Shown: positions 15,783-24,645 of the stretch, piece by piece
Layout of the letters: each line of letters opens with the position of its first letter
Numbering within the stretch: position 1 is the first letter of the stretch
DNA from: Bacillota bacterium
GTDB lineage: Bacteria; Bacillota; UBA4882; UBA8346
Length of the DNA stretch: 55,225 bases
Assembly (NCBI GenBank): GCA_023415835.1
Contig: JAEZJK010000082.1
Span: 1-55,225, forward strand
Reading direction: 5' to 3'
The notes under the pieces: generated by a model
Told to the model about the DNA's origin: nothing
The model's input: only the letters and a program-made list of their open reading frames with translations
The model's database searches: none
Program-made: the position numbers and the translations under genes

Positions 15783-16871
15783 TTAAATCGGTCGATTATA
15801 ATAATGGCGATCGAGTAAAATCTGTTCCCGAAGTCTTCTCAAACCATCTTTAATAGTTCTGGCGCGAGCCTCGCCGATACCTTCGACCTCATCCAATTCC
15901 TCAGTTGAAGCCTCCAAAATTTTTTGAAGCTCGCCAAAAGTCTTGACCAAATTTTCAACCACCGGGAAGGGCAAACGGGGTATCTTGTTCAATAACCGGA
16001 AGCCTCGGACGGTAACCGATAAATCCGGCGTCGTTCCATTCGGATAGCCTAACAATTTGATCAAGGCGTTTAAATCTAACAATTCATCATCATCCCAAAT
16101 TGATAAGGTTTCTTTAATATTAATTACCATATCGTGGTCACCGGAGACATAGTCTCTCAAAACCAACAACCCGTCATCTTCGATATTTACCATCAGTTCC
16201 TCTAGTTGCATACTGACCAATCGGCCCTCGGTACCCAATTCACAAATATATAACCTAATCTCATCCGCAATCCTGCTTACCATCTCAGCCCTTTGAACCA
16301 CCGTGGCGACATCGGAAAGGGTAACTAAATTTTCAAATTCTAAAGCTGAAAGGTTCAACAATGCTTGTTCCAAAACGCTTTTATATTTTTGCAAAGTTTG
16401 TAAGGCTTGATTGGCCTTAGCCAAAACAGTGCCTATCTCCCTGATAACATACCGTTGATCGCCTTTATATAGCGTTATTACATTCCGCCTTTGAGAGATG
16501 GCGATCAGCAACTCCCCGGTTTGGATCGCCATCCTTTCAGCAGTACGGTGCCTAGTGCCAGTTTCCGAAGTCGGGATTAGATGATCGGGGGTTAAATGAG
16601 CATTAGCCACTAGTATTTTTTTTGCATCCGAAGAGAGCACGATTGCCCCATCCATTTTGGCTAATTCATAAAGGCTGGATGGTTCGAGGTCCGAGTTAAT
16701 TCTAAACCCTCCTCCAACCAACTTCAAAATATTCTCAGCGTCGGAAACAACTATTAATGCCCCAGTTTTGGCCCTAAGAATATTTTCCAACCCTTCATAA
16801 AGAGTAGTACCCGGAGCCACCATCTTTAAAACTTTAAAAAGCTCCTCTTGCCTATGTTCTCGATCACCCAT
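15783..16871 (-). CDS. disA: DNA-integrity scanning diadenylate cyclase DisA
   Basis: Makes cyclic di-AMP from two ATP and pauses at branched DNA. The DAC domain has DGAIVLSSD and GTRHRTAER, the two catalytic motifs. A helical spine follows, and the C-terminus has a helix-hairpin-helix DNA-binding element, EVEGIGEARARTIKDGL. ATG 16871 is chosen because GGAGG lies 9 bases upstream; an in-frame start at 16892 would overlap radA and lacks a site. 362 residues, close to Bacillus DisA. It starts 17 bases after radA, so the two are co-transcribed. Confidence 0.97.
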   Translation of the reverse strand: MGDREHRQEELFKVLKMVAPGTTLYEGLENILRAKTGALIVVSDAENILKLVGGGFRINSDLEPSSLYELAKMDGAIVLSSDAKKILVANAHLTPDHLIPTSETGTRHRTAERMAIQTGELLIAISQRRNVITLYKGDQRYVIREIGTVLAKANQALQTLQKYKSVLEQALLNLSALEFENLVTLSDVATVVQRAEMVSRIADEIRLYICELGTEGRLVSMQLEELMVNIEDDGLLVLRDYVSGDHDMVINIKETLSIWDDDELLDLNALIKLLGYPNGTTPDLSVTVRGFRLLNKIPRLPFPVVENLVKTFGELQKILEASTEELDEVEGIGEARARTIKDGLRRLREQILLDRHYYNRPI

Positions 16872-16888
16872 AATTCGAACCTCCGTTA

Positions 16889-18256
16889 TCAACCGGGATC
16901 TTTACGGCTAATCTCCGGCGCCAGGGCCGGTAAACCACGTAAATGCCCTAAACCATATACTTTGAGGGTAGACTCTTTTAACTTAAAATGTTTGGCTAAA
17001 ACACATTGTTCAAATCCCAACCTATTTCCTTCGCTAACAAGCCGTTCAAAACCTGGCGCCAGGCGAATTTCTCCCGAAAGAGTCAATTCGCCGATCCAAA
17101 ATAATTTGGAACTAAAAGTTATACCTCGAATTGAAGAAATTATCGAAGCGGCAATTCCCAGATCAAGGGCTGGGTCGCCTGATTCAAGGCCCCCGGCGAT
17201 CGAAACAAAAATATTCTTATTAGTCAATCGTTCGCCTAACCAACGTTGAATAACCGCCGTCACCAGCAAAAGCCGGTTTCGGTCTACACCGATGGCAATT
17301 TGCCGCGGTGGAATCCCTTCGGCTGTTTCAGTCACCAGGGCTTGAATCTCAGTAAATATCGGCCTACTCCCTCTGGCGCTGGCCACAATCACCGATCCGG
17401 GCATAGTTTGATTTCTGCCTTCCAGTAAATATTCGGAGGGGTTATTAACTTCAATCAGGCCAGAGCCAGTCATTTCAAACAGAGCCACTTCTTCAGTAGG
17501 CCCAAATCTATTCTTGACAGCCCGGGCCACTCTCAAACTTTGAGTCCGGTTCCCTTCTAAGTAAACGACTGTGTCAACTAAATGTTCCAATACTCTAGGC
17601 CCGGCCAATTCCGATTCTTTAGTGACCTGACCCACTAAGATTATGGGGACATTTTCCTGCTTGGCAATTTTGATCAAAAACAAGGTACATTCTTTGATTT
17701 GGGACGGCGAACCGGGAGTTGAACGAAGTTTGTTTAAAAAGGAGGATTGAATTGAATCGATAATAATCAATCTGGGCTTCAGGGCTTCAAAATGTTTCTT
17801 GACCAATTCCAAATTGGTTTCGGATACCACATATAAACCATCCGGGAAAGCGCCCATCCGATCGGCACGGATCTTGGTTTGTTCGGAAGATTCTTCTCCG
17901 CTTACATAAAGAACGGTTCCCTCACGCGCGGCATTTCCGGCTATAATCAAACTGAGCGTACTCTTGCCTATGCCCGGATCGCCCACTAACAGCAAAACCG
18001 AACCCGCTACCAGTCCGCCTCCCAGTAAGCGGTCAAACTCCCCGATCCCGGTGGTAAGGCGGATCGAATCACTGGTTTTTACCTGATTAAGAATCTGAGG
18101 AGCCTGAAAACTGCTTAAATTAGCCAGCTCCTCGACGGGCTCCTCTTCTTCCAGAAGGGTACCCCATTCTTTACAGGCCGGACAACATCCCACCCATTTA
18201 GGTTCTTGGTGCCCGCAATTTTCGCAGCAATATATGGGCTTGGCTTTTTTACTCAT
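16889..18256 (-). CDS. radA: DNA repair protein RadA
   Basis: DnaB-like branch-migration helicase in homologous recombination. An N-terminal C4 zinc finger (CCENCGH ... CCPACKEWGT) is followed by a RecA-like ATPase with Walker A GDPGIGKSTL, the RadA-specific KNRFG motif in VKNRFGPTEE, and a C-terminal Lon-protease-like domain with GGLESGDPALDLGIAA. 455 residues, full length. The start overlaps the end of the DedA gene by 8 bases. In Bacillus, RadA and DisA interact physically, which fits their adjacency. Confidence 0.97.
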   Translation of the reverse strand: MSKKAKPIYCCENCGHQEPKWVGCCPACKEWGTLLEEEEPVEELANLSSFQAPQILNQVKTSDSIRLTTGIGEFDRLLGGGLVAGSVLLLVGDPGIGKSTLSLIIAGNAAREGTVLYVSGEESSEQTKIRADRMGAFPDGLYVVSETNLELVKKHFEALKPRLIIIDSIQSSFLNKLRSTPGSPSQIKECTLFLIKIAKQENVPIILVGQVTKESELAGPRVLEHLVDTVVYLEGNRTQSLRVARAVKNRFGPTEEVALFEMTGSGLIEVNNPSEYLLEGRNQTMPGSVIVASARGSRPIFTEIQALVTETAEGIPPRQIAIGVDRNRLLLVTAVIQRWLGERLTNKNIFVSIAGGLESGDPALDLGIAASIISSIRGITFSSKLFWIGELTLSGEIRLAPGFERLVSEGNRLGFEQCVLAKHFKLKESTLKVYGLGHLRGLPALAPEISRKDPG

Positions 18257-18911
18257 TTTGCTCCCGAGGTTTCTGTTTTTGGATTCGAAATAGTTTGCAA
18301 CATTGATTCAAAATCAAATATAAAATGAATAAACATAATAACACCAGCAAAGCAATTTTAATCCGTTCGTGCCAAAACTCCGGTAACCTCCGCCAATTTC
18401 GCCCTAAAAACCTACCGCTCATCACAAAGATAGTAGTGGAAATGATAATCGAAACGCCAACCGCTAAAAGAGATTTACTCTTTTTCATATTAACCATACC
18501 GGCGGCTAAGATGATACCCGATCTGACGACCGGAATAAACCGGCTAAGTAAAATCGTCCAAAAACCATATCTTTGAAACCATTTTTCCATCTTGTGGAAC
18601 ATTTTGGAATCCAACAATTGTGAATATTTGGATGAATTTAACAAGGCCTTCTCCATTTTTGTTCCAAGGAGGTATAATAAGGCCGAAGAAGCAAACGTCC
18701 CCAATGAAGCGCTGATAATAATAGCCGTGGGATTAACACCGGACAGGCCTGATATCGAACCGCTTAAAATTAATAAGGAATCTCCAGGAAGTGGAGGGAA
18801 AATCACTTCAAAAAAACAATATAAAAAAACGGTAAGCACAAGATAATTCCGATAGCGGGTCAAAAATTCAGGGTCGCTCCAGTGAGATAACATCTCCAAA
18901 AACTGTTCCAT
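18249..18911 (-). CDS. DedA family membrane protein
   Basis: 220-residue polytopic inner-membrane protein of the DedA / SNARE-associated (VTT) family. Diagnostic segments are FEVIFPPLPGDSLLILSG and the re-entrant motif SRFIPVVRSGIILAAGMVNM. Members act in lipid-carrier recycling or transport (undecaprenyl phosphate or phospholipid scrambling); which applies here is unknown. ATG 18911 has GGAGG 6 bases upstream. It occupies the place where clpC or mcsB usually precede radA in Bacillus. Confidence 0.92.
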   Translation of the reverse strand: MEQFLEMLSHWSDPEFLTRYRNYLVLTVFLYCFFEVIFPPLPGDSLLILSGSISGLSGVNPTAIIISASLGTFASSALLYLLGTKMEKALLNSSKYSQLLDSKMFHKMEKWFQRYGFWTILLSRFIPVVRSGIILAAGMVNMKKSKSLLAVGVSIIISTTIFVMSGRFLGRNWRRLPEFWHERIKIALLVLLCLFILYLILNQCCKLFRIQKQKPREQNE

Positions 18912-19017
18912 TCAAAACCTCCATCATAGGCTCTATTTAATATTACTTGTTTTCACGGATTTGTTAAAGTTCTTTCGTGAATTTTAAAAATAAATTAAAG
19001 TCATAAAAAATAATATT

Positions 19018-19038
19018 AAAAAACCGGCATATTGCCGG
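19018..19038 (-). terminator. intrinsic terminator
   Basis: On the minus strand CCGGCA-ATA-TGCCGG followed by TTTTTT. It lies directly after a stop codon at 19042-19044, which suggests that the decayed reading frame upstream was once a transcribed gene. Confidence 0.85.
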
Positions 19039-19041
19039 ATT

Positions 19042-19240
19042 TTATTCTAATAACCAATCATAATGAACGGACTTACTAACTACAAAATGAGGCGCAGGTT
19101 TAACGCCCATCTTCCCACAAACTACAGAGTTCATATATAACTGAGAATAAACAAGGTATGCGAATTTCCAGATCTTCCGCCGCCAGCTCCGCGCCCTCTT
19201 GTTCAGGCACAGGTTTACCACCAATGTGCTGGGTTTTTAT
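19042..19240 (-). pseudogene. probable gene remnant of unknown family
   Basis: Two minus-strand frames carry protein-like sequence end to end. One covers 19240-19103 (…GGKPVPEQEGAELAAEDLE…, ending ELCSLWEDGR then TAA); the other runs to 19042 and ends …PAPHFVVSKSVHYDWLLE. A frameshift near 19105 would join them. No start codon with a ribosome site remains for the first frame. I do not recognise the family. The clean terminator right after the last stop supports a former gene. Confidence 0.4.
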
Positions 19241-19394
19241 TTAGTTTATGCGATTTACTATTCTTTATGAGTCCTTTTAAATAATTCGTGTTATTAGTAA
19301 CCATTAGCAATTCCTTTAAGTTAGTATATTATCATCCTTATAAGGCAGTATTGAAGTAATTATCACCTTAACCATCGATAACCCGTTCCGGCAT

Positions 19395-20189
19395 CTATAC
19401 CCCTTCTTTTAAATGTTCCTTGCAGGAGCATTCCGGATCATCCTTAAGGTTTTCGATCATCGCGAATAATAAACTGCGCAACTTATCATTGTTAGTGTTA
19501 AAGACCTTGAGAACCTCTTCATGGGTTACCGGTTTAATCTCCGGATTGCCTTCCAATCCCACATCGTAATCGGTTATCAAAGCGATATTTACATAGCAGA
19601 TCCCCAGCTCCCGCGCCAACCATCCTTCAGGGTATTGGGTCATATTAATTACTTCCCAACCGTTTTTGCTATACTCTCTACTCTCTGACTTGGTTGAAAA
19701 ACGAGGTCCTTGGATCACTACTACCGTTCCGTTTTCATGCACGGTAATCCCCATTTTTTTAGCGCTAGCAATCGCCACTTTGCGCATCCGGGCGCAATAG
19801 GGTTCAGCTGCGGGTAAATGCCTGGTAATCGGTCCTTCAAAAAAGGTATCTTTTCGGCCCCAGGTCCGGTTCGCAAATTGGTCAATTACTACAAATTCAC
19901 CAGGTTTAACATTAGCTTGTAAGCTACCAGCCGCGCAGGGACCGATAATTTGTTTTACTCCCAAGCTTTTCATCGCCCAAAGATTAGCGCGATAATTAAT
20001 CAGATGCGGCGGATATTGGTGCTGTTTTCCGTGCCTTGGCAAAAAAGCGACTCGCTTACCGGCAATCTCAGCAATGGCGATTTTATCGCTAGGCGCTCCA
20101 TAAGGGGTTTCAACCAAAACCTCTTGAACATTTTCCAGTAAAGAATAGAATCCCGAACCGCCAAAAATCCCGATTTCTGCTTTTTCCAT
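19395..20189 (-). CDS. mtnP: S-methyl-5'-thioadenosine phosphorylase
   Basis: 264-residue purine-nucleoside-phosphorylase-fold enzyme that cleaves methylthioadenosine with phosphate to adenine and methylthioribose 1-phosphate in methionine salvage. Signatures: GIFGGSGFY at the N-terminus (phosphate site), LPRHGKQHQYPPHLINYRAN, NMTQYPEGWLARELGICY and the base-binding VTDYD-like LITDYDVG. A methylthioinosine or guanosine preference cannot be excluded from sequence alone. ATG 20189 follows AAGGGAGG. An 11-bp inverted repeat lies upstream at 20233-20278. Confidence 0.92.
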   Translation of the reverse strand: MEKAEIGIFGGSGFYSLLENVQEVLVETPYGAPSDKIAIAEIAGKRVAFLPRHGKQHQYPPHLINYRANLWAMKSLGVKQIIGPCAAGSLQANVKPGEFVVIDQFANRTWGRKDTFFEGPITRHLPAAEPYCARMRKVAIASAKKMGITVHENGTVVVIQGPRFSTKSESREYSKNGWEVINMTQYPEGWLARELGICYVNIALITDYDVGLEGNPEIKPVTHEEVLKVFNTNNDKLRSLLFAMIENLKDDPECSCKEHLKEGV

Positions 20190-20232
20190 TGATAAACCTC
20201 CCTTATCAAAAACCTATGCAATCCAAACAAAT

Positions 20233-20278
20233 AGTTATACTACCGGACACAAAACAAATATTGTGGCGTAGTATAACT
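20233..20278. promoter_or_regulatory. 11-bp perfect inverted repeat upstream of mtnP
   Basis: AGTTATACTAC (20233-20243) and GTAGTATAACT (20268-20278) are exact reverse complements around a 24-base loop that itself contains a short ACA/TGT pairing. It starts 44 bp upstream of the mtnP start. It may be an operator, a leader hairpin or a small mobile remnant. Confidence 0.45.
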
Positions 20279-20355
20279 CATTCGGGCGCCATGATACATA
20301 ATAAGTCTATTTTCGCTATTCTGGCATTAATCTCCTGCCGGGAGGTTAAAATTTA

Positions 20356-20385
20356 GAAAAAAAGAAAGGGCGAGAGAACTCGCCC
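20356..20385 (-). terminator. intrinsic terminator of the spore-protein gene
   Basis: Perfect 7-bp GC-rich stem GGGCGAG (20368-20374) / CTCGCCC (20379-20385), tetraloop, and TTTCTTTTTTT on the minus strand. Confidence 0.92.
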
Positions 20386-20393
20386 TATAATTA

Positions 20394-20735
20394 CTAATAC
20401 CTCTGGTCTAAGCTGTTAAGATTTAAATTGGAGAGGTTCTGAACAGTGTCATTCGTTTTTTGATAACCAAGCCCGGCATTAAAACCAGTTTGGACACTAG
20501 CTACCGCCTGTTGGGACAAGGACCTCTCGGCAGCCTGAATCATATTCTTAACCATTTGTCCACCCACATGACCGCAATCTTTAGAGGTCATATAGCCCCA
20601 GTAATCTCCGACAATCGGCGCAGTATCGATTATCTGGGCTGAAGTTAAATCCTTGGCGATTTCATACTTCATGTTGTTAAGGGCTTGAGCCGCCTGTTTG
20701 ATAACGTAAGTATTACTTCTTTGACCGGTACCCAT
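20394..20735 (-). CDS. alpha/beta-type small acid-soluble spore protein
   Basis: 113-residue DNA-binding spore protein that coats the forespore chromosome. The family core is visible in LNNMKYEIAKDL and CGHVGGQMVKNMIQAAERSL. Between them YWGYMTSKDCG resembles the W-x-x-L/M-T-S-x-x-C-G type found in clostridia. The N- and C-termini are longer than usual and Gln/Asn-rich at the end. ATG 20735 follows GGAGGG with 8 bases; the frame stays open upstream to 20801 without a site. I could not find a convincing sigma-G promoter. Confidence 0.88.
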   Translation of the reverse strand: MGTGQRSNTYVIKQAAQALNNMKYEIAKDLTSAQIIDTAPIVGDYWGYMTSKDCGHVGGQMVKNMIQAAERSLSQQAVASVQTGFNAGLGYQKTNDTVQNLSNLNLNSLDQRY

Positions 20736-20942
20736 TCTTTTTCCCTCCTTTCTTTTTAACCTAAAAATAATTTGCCCAGCTATATGCGGATAAAACCACA
20801 AAAAGTTTGGAAGTTTTCATTTTAACTACCAGCAGTTCCAATGTAGGTTATACTAATCTTAATTTTTTTACAGGAAAAGCCAAATTAATCTTTGTTTTCT
20901 TGAGAGATATCCGCTTAGTTTGAAGATAATAGCTCCAAAGAG

Positions 20943-21149
20943 GTGAGAAAACTGGAATACATAGTAGAATTGGATGAAAAAAATCAACTTGCCCTGCCCG
21001 GAACAGTAGTAAGCCATTTTGAATTAAAACCCGGATCACATTTTACCATTCGAACCGAAAATGGCCGCTTAATAATTGAATATCTTCCCTTCTCCAGTTT
21101 TGATCAAACCAAGGCTTTAAATGAAACCATTACCGCCTTAAAAGAATAA
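20943..21149 (+). CDS. AbrB/SpoVT-like swapped-hairpin domain protein
   Basis: 69-residue protein matching the AbrB/MazE DNA-binding swapped-hairpin fold: ELDEKNQLALPGTVVSHFEL then KPGSHFTIRTENGRLIIEYL. Usually a dimeric transcription regulator or antitoxin, but no toxin gene is adjacent. The annotated GTG 20943 lies inside the best ribosome site (AAGAGGTGA), so the true start may be CTG 20952 or TTG 20970. It precedes the aminotransferase gene by 50 bp in the same direction and may regulate it. It is divergent from the spore-protein gene. Confidence 0.65.
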   Translation: MRKLEYIVELDEKNQLALPGTVVSHFELKPGSHFTIRTENGRLIIEYLPFSSFDQTKALNETITALKE

Positions 21150-21199
21150 TTTCACTGATTGGCGCTTCCTTTCATACTATGGAGCGAGGTGCCTTTCGC

Positions 21200-22492
21200 A
21201 TGGCTGATTATAGCAGTTTAATTTATGGATTTGACCAAAAAGTACCAACAAAATATGGGTTAAAACGTTACCTTAATTTGGATAACGCGGCTAGTACCCC
21301 TCCATTTAAAGATGTAATGAAGCTCATCGCCAAAGAAGGATTATGGTATTCAAGCATTCATCGGGGAGCCGGTTATAAATCGCAATATCTGACCTGTAGG
21401 TACGAGGAGAGCCGGAAAACTATCTCCGATTTTGTTAGCGCTGACCCCAGCCATGACGTGGTTATTTTTACAAAAAACACTACGGATTCTATTAACAAAA
21501 TCAGCCATTATCTCCCATATCTACCGGGAGAATTGGTAATTTACACGCGCCTGGAGCACCATTCTAATGAACTCCCCTGGTTCAATCAGAAAAATATCTG
21601 TATTGAGCTAAAAAACAACCTCCTTGATTTAGGCCAATTAGAGACAGCCCTAAAAAGAAACTGCGGGAATATTAAACTCCTAGCGGTCACGGGAGCCTCT
21701 AATGTTACCGGATATCTTCCTCCAATCGATACCTTAGCCGAAATGGCACACGCAGTAGGGGCGAAGATTTTGGTTGACGCCGCTCAATTGGTCCCGCACC
21801 GGCCTATCCGGGTCCGCCCCGCTACTGATCCTCGCCATTTAGATTTTCTAGCTTTTTCCGGGCATAAAATGTATGCGCCATTTGGATCCGGAGTATTGGT
21901 CGGCCCTAAATGGCTTTTTAATCAAGGGGCTCCCAGCCAGGTAGGGGGAGGAACCGTTAAAGCTATCGATTCTAAGGACATTTATTGGGTTGATCCGCCG
22001 GATGTCGAAGAAGCCGGTTCGCCAAATGTCTTTGGGGCGTTAGCCATTGCCGAGTCTTGTAAAGTTTTTAAGAAAATCGGTTGGAATGAATTGATAAATC
22101 ACGAACAGCAATTGCTCGAAGCGGCTTTGCTCGGTTTAAAAAAAATACCGCATTTAACCGTTTATAATGAATCCTTAACCCAACGCGTTGGAGTAATTAG
22201 TTTTAATATTGAGGGGCTTCATCATCAAGTAGTGGCCGAGGCTTTAGCGGAGCATGGAATTGGCCTGAGGACTGGTTGTTTTTGCGCCCGGAATTATGTT
22301 AAACATTTGCTTGGGCTTAGTCAAACTTCTTTTCAACCGGAGGATCAAGCTATACTTCCGGGTATGGTCAGGGTTAGCTTTGGATGTTATAACAGTTTGA
22401 CGGAGATATCCTTCTTTTTAGAAGCTTTGGAGGAATCGGTAAAACAACTATTATTTGCTTCTTCCTCCAACCCGTCATTCCGCTGGTACTGA
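21200..22492 (+). CDS. class V aminotransferase, cysteine desulfurase-like
   Basis: 430-residue PLP enzyme of the NifS/SufS/Csd superfamily. LNLDNAASTPPF opens the domain, RLEHHSNELPW and VDAAQLVPHRP are cofactor contacts, the PLP lysine is in FSGHKMYAPFGSG, and a C-terminal RTGCFCARNYV carries the position of the catalytic cysteine in group II desulfurases. It lacks SufU/SufB neighbours, so a dedicated role (sulfur donor, isopenicillin-epimerase-like or selenocysteine lyase-like) is open. ATG 21200 has GAGGTG 8 bases upstream; an ATG at 21179 is less likely. Confidence 0.88.
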   Translation: MADYSSLIYGFDQKVPTKYGLKRYLNLDNAASTPPFKDVMKLIAKEGLWYSSIHRGAGYKSQYLTCRYEESRKTISDFVSADPSHDVVIFTKNTTDSINKISHYLPYLPGELVIYTRLEHHSNELPWFNQKNICIELKNNLLDLGQLETALKRNCGNIKLLAVTGASNVTGYLPPIDTLAEMAHAVGAKILVDAAQLVPHRPIRVRPATDPRHLDFLAFSGHKMYAPFGSGVLVGPKWLFNQGAPSQVGGGTVKAIDSKDIYWVDPPDVEEAGSPNVFGALAIAESCKVFKKIGWNELINHEQQLLEAALLGLKKIPHLTVYNESLTQRVGVISFNIEGLHHQVVAEALAEHGIGLRTGCFCARNYVKHLLGLSQTSFQPEDQAILPGMVRVSFGCYNSLTEISFFLEALEESVKQLLFASSSNPSFRWY

Positions 22493-22650
22493 AGGAGTTA
22501 AAGATTAAGAATTTTACCAAGTAACCGATGAAATGTTGAATCAAGTTTATTATAACCAGTAACGCCTGATACATTGGAATTGAAAGGGAAACAAAAAAAT
22601 AACGATGAATAAGTACGGGTACATTATTTTTGGGGCTAAAATAAAGAAAT

Positions 22651-22680
22651 AGTTGCCCGGAGACTCGGACAACTTTTTTT
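22651..22680 (+). terminator. intrinsic terminator of the aminotransferase unit
   Basis: AGTTG (22651-22655) pairs with CAACT (22670-22674), with an inner CCG/CGG pairing, followed by seven T residues on the plus strand. It lies 160 bp beyond the stop. The stretch between contains no convincing gene. Confidence 0.75.
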
Positions 22681-22760
22681 GATTTTAAACATTTAAGAAA
22701 ACTTACTATACCAGCTATTCAAGAATCTAATGTATTCCCCTCTATATTTTTAATCTTGAA

Positions 22761-23774
22761 TTAGTCAAGCTTTGAACCAACTTTATTTTTTAGCAGTTTT
22801 CTAAAGGCAATCACCGTCTTGGCAGAACCGCCAAGGTTATTCGGCTCAATGGCTATCCCTTCATCCGGATAGGGTAATTTCCCTTTTAGGGCGATCATAT
22901 ATTTCCTGCCATTGTTGGCTGCCTTTTTCCCTAGTTTTTGTTCATAAAAGGCAACCACCTTTGCCGGGGGCTCGTTAGTTAAAAATATATAAAAAACCTC
23001 ATCATCCCCTAAGGACATCCCGGCTGATATTTCCTTGTTAAATACCGAACCCGGGTAAACCGGCGCGCCCAGCTCCCTTTCGGTGGGTTGTTTCATGGTT
23101 TTGATCCTGGCGGCCACTTCGGCGTCGAATTCATCTCCATAATCGCTTTCGTCTTCCGATTGATAAGTCTGGCGGTGGATCTCAATCCAGGTTCTAGTTT
23201 TGTAGCTTTTAAAATCTTCCGAAAAAGAACGGTCGTCAACAATCAACGCATAACCGGTTAAATCGCCATTTTTCTCCCTAACGCTCCATTCGAAAGAGAC
23301 CCATTGAACCCATTTGTCAGGCTGATAGGGTTTTCTATTAGCGGCCAGTGTTTTTTTTACCAGCTTGCCGGGGTATAATACTATCCCGGAAGAAGAATCA
23401 AGGGTTTCCCGGAGTTCATGGAAGCTAAGATGATAATCCACCTGAGTAGTTTCACCCGATCCTAAATCTAACGGGTATACTGACTCCGTAAGCTGTTTAG
23501 CCCCTAACTTTTCGAGATAAAACCGGAACACCTCTTCCGCCGGGGAGCTACAGCTATATACGTTTAGCGACTTTGAGCGCAATGTTAAGCCCAGGCCTAA
23601 CAGTAGTCCTTCCGGGGTGTCTTTTTGCTCCGCTTCTAATTGAGCTTTAGCGTTCTTGTCGGCAACTGCTCCGCTATAAATTGGAATGGCTTTCTCCGTG
23701 AGGGGCGCTGACCAAACTATCATCGCAGCAATAACACTGATGGCCGTCATAATGGCTATAATCTTTAACTTCAT
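22761..23774 (-). CDS. exported protein of unknown function with two related halves
   Basis: 337-residue protein with an N-terminal signal or anchor (KLKIIAIMTAISVIAAMIVW). Two regions look alike: a first with IPIYSGAV…SCSSPAEEVFRFYLEKLGAK and a second with APVYPGSVFN…TNEPPAKVVAFYEQKLGKK. This suggests an internal duplication of a 'YPGS … FY(L/E)xKLG' module, which in other exported proteins appears as a small alpha/beta domain. I do not recognise a function. ATG 23774 has AAAGGAG 8 bases upstream; an upstream in-frame start at 23804 has none. Confidence 0.65.
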   Translation of the reverse strand: MKLKIIAIMTAISVIAAMIVWSAPLTEKAIPIYSGAVADKNAKAQLEAEQKDTPEGLLLGLGLTLRSKSLNVYSCSSPAEEVFRFYLEKLGAKQLTESVYPLDLGSGETTQVDYHLSFHELRETLDSSSGIVLYPGKLVKKTLAANRKPYQPDKWVQWVSFEWSVREKNGDLTGYALIVDDRSFSEDFKSYKTRTWIEIHRQTYQSEDESDYGDEFDAEVAARIKTMKQPTERELGAPVYPGSVFNKEISAGMSLGDDEVFYIFLTNEPPAKVVAFYEQKLGKKAANNGRKYMIALKGKLPYPDEGIAIEPNNLGGSAKTVIAFRKLLKNKVGSKLD

Positions 23775-23932
23775 AAATTCAGCTCCTTTTATTATAATTC
23801 CCAACTCACTCCGGCCTTTAAATAGAGACTCTGGAAGTAACTAAATTCAAAGCCTTTTTAATCATATGATTATGTTAATTTAAACTAACTTAACTTTTGA
23901 GCTATTGAATGTTGTACAAACAGATATATTAT

Positions 23933-24645
23933 TTATAATTTGGTGACCTGAATATTGTCGATTCCCAAGTATATGGTTCCCTTGTGGCCCCCATTGTTGG
24001 TCCCAAAACCAATGCCGGTTATTTGGTCTCGGACATTCATAAAAGCTACATCTTTCGCTTTTAGCTCATTATCCAAATAGATATCATATTTATCGGTGAC
24101 CGTATTCAATTCAATTTTAACATTATGAAATACATTAATTGAAATATCTGAATTACATAGTTTTCCGTCAGTGCCTTCCTGAACTTGAATAGCTTTCCAA
24201 GTTCCATCCCAAACCCTAAACAGATATGCTTGCATCCCGTTTTGGCTAATCCGAAAATCAAATTGAATTCTAATGATTCCAGTCTGGGGGGAGAACTTTA
24301 AAATACCTTCAATAAAGGAAGATTCATTTTCGTCGGAAAATTGTAGGTATTTATTTGATGATTCGAATATTACCTTACATTCCACACTGTACCGCTATTT
24401 TGCACATCCCACCCCGCCGGAGAGCTTCCGGCAGTCATTGACTCAAAATCTTCATTGACAATATTCAATCCCGGAGTTGAGGATGGTGTTATAGACGGAG
24501 TTAAGGATGGAGTTAAAGATGGAATTGAAGATGAAATTGGAGATGGAGTTGGGGATGGAGGAGTAGAATTGCCGCCGCCTCCGCAGCCAACCAGGATAAT
24601 AACCATTAAAAAAATTAAAGTGATGATAATAAAAGCTTTTTTCAT
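23933..24645 (-). pseudogene. lipoprotein with Pro/Ser/Thr linker and sugar-binding-like domain, frameshifted near 24380
   Basis: The N-terminus is a lipoprotein signal (lipobox LVGC, then glycines), followed by a Pro/Ser/Thr linker of SLTP/SITP repeats and a domain beginning NEDFESMTAGSSPAGWD. That frame stops at 24370, but the next frame continues directly with ECKVIFESSNKYLQFSDENE and runs to 23933, ending DNIQVTKL, with a LamG/concanavalin-like beta pattern (RIQFDFRISQNG, YDIYLDNELK). The two frames differ by one base near 24380. Start ATG 24645 has AAAGGAG. Either an inactivated surface lipoprotein or a sequencing error. Confidence 0.65.

Noticed and set aside
20943..21149. Antitoxin of a toxin-antitoxin pair
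   Set aside because: The AbrB-like fold would fit, but the downstream gene is a full-length PLP enzyme and no small toxin ORF overlaps or follows.
22605..22652. 15-codon ORF before the plus-strand terminator
   Set aside because: The nearest purine-rich stretch is too far from the ATG and the peptide is too short to judge.
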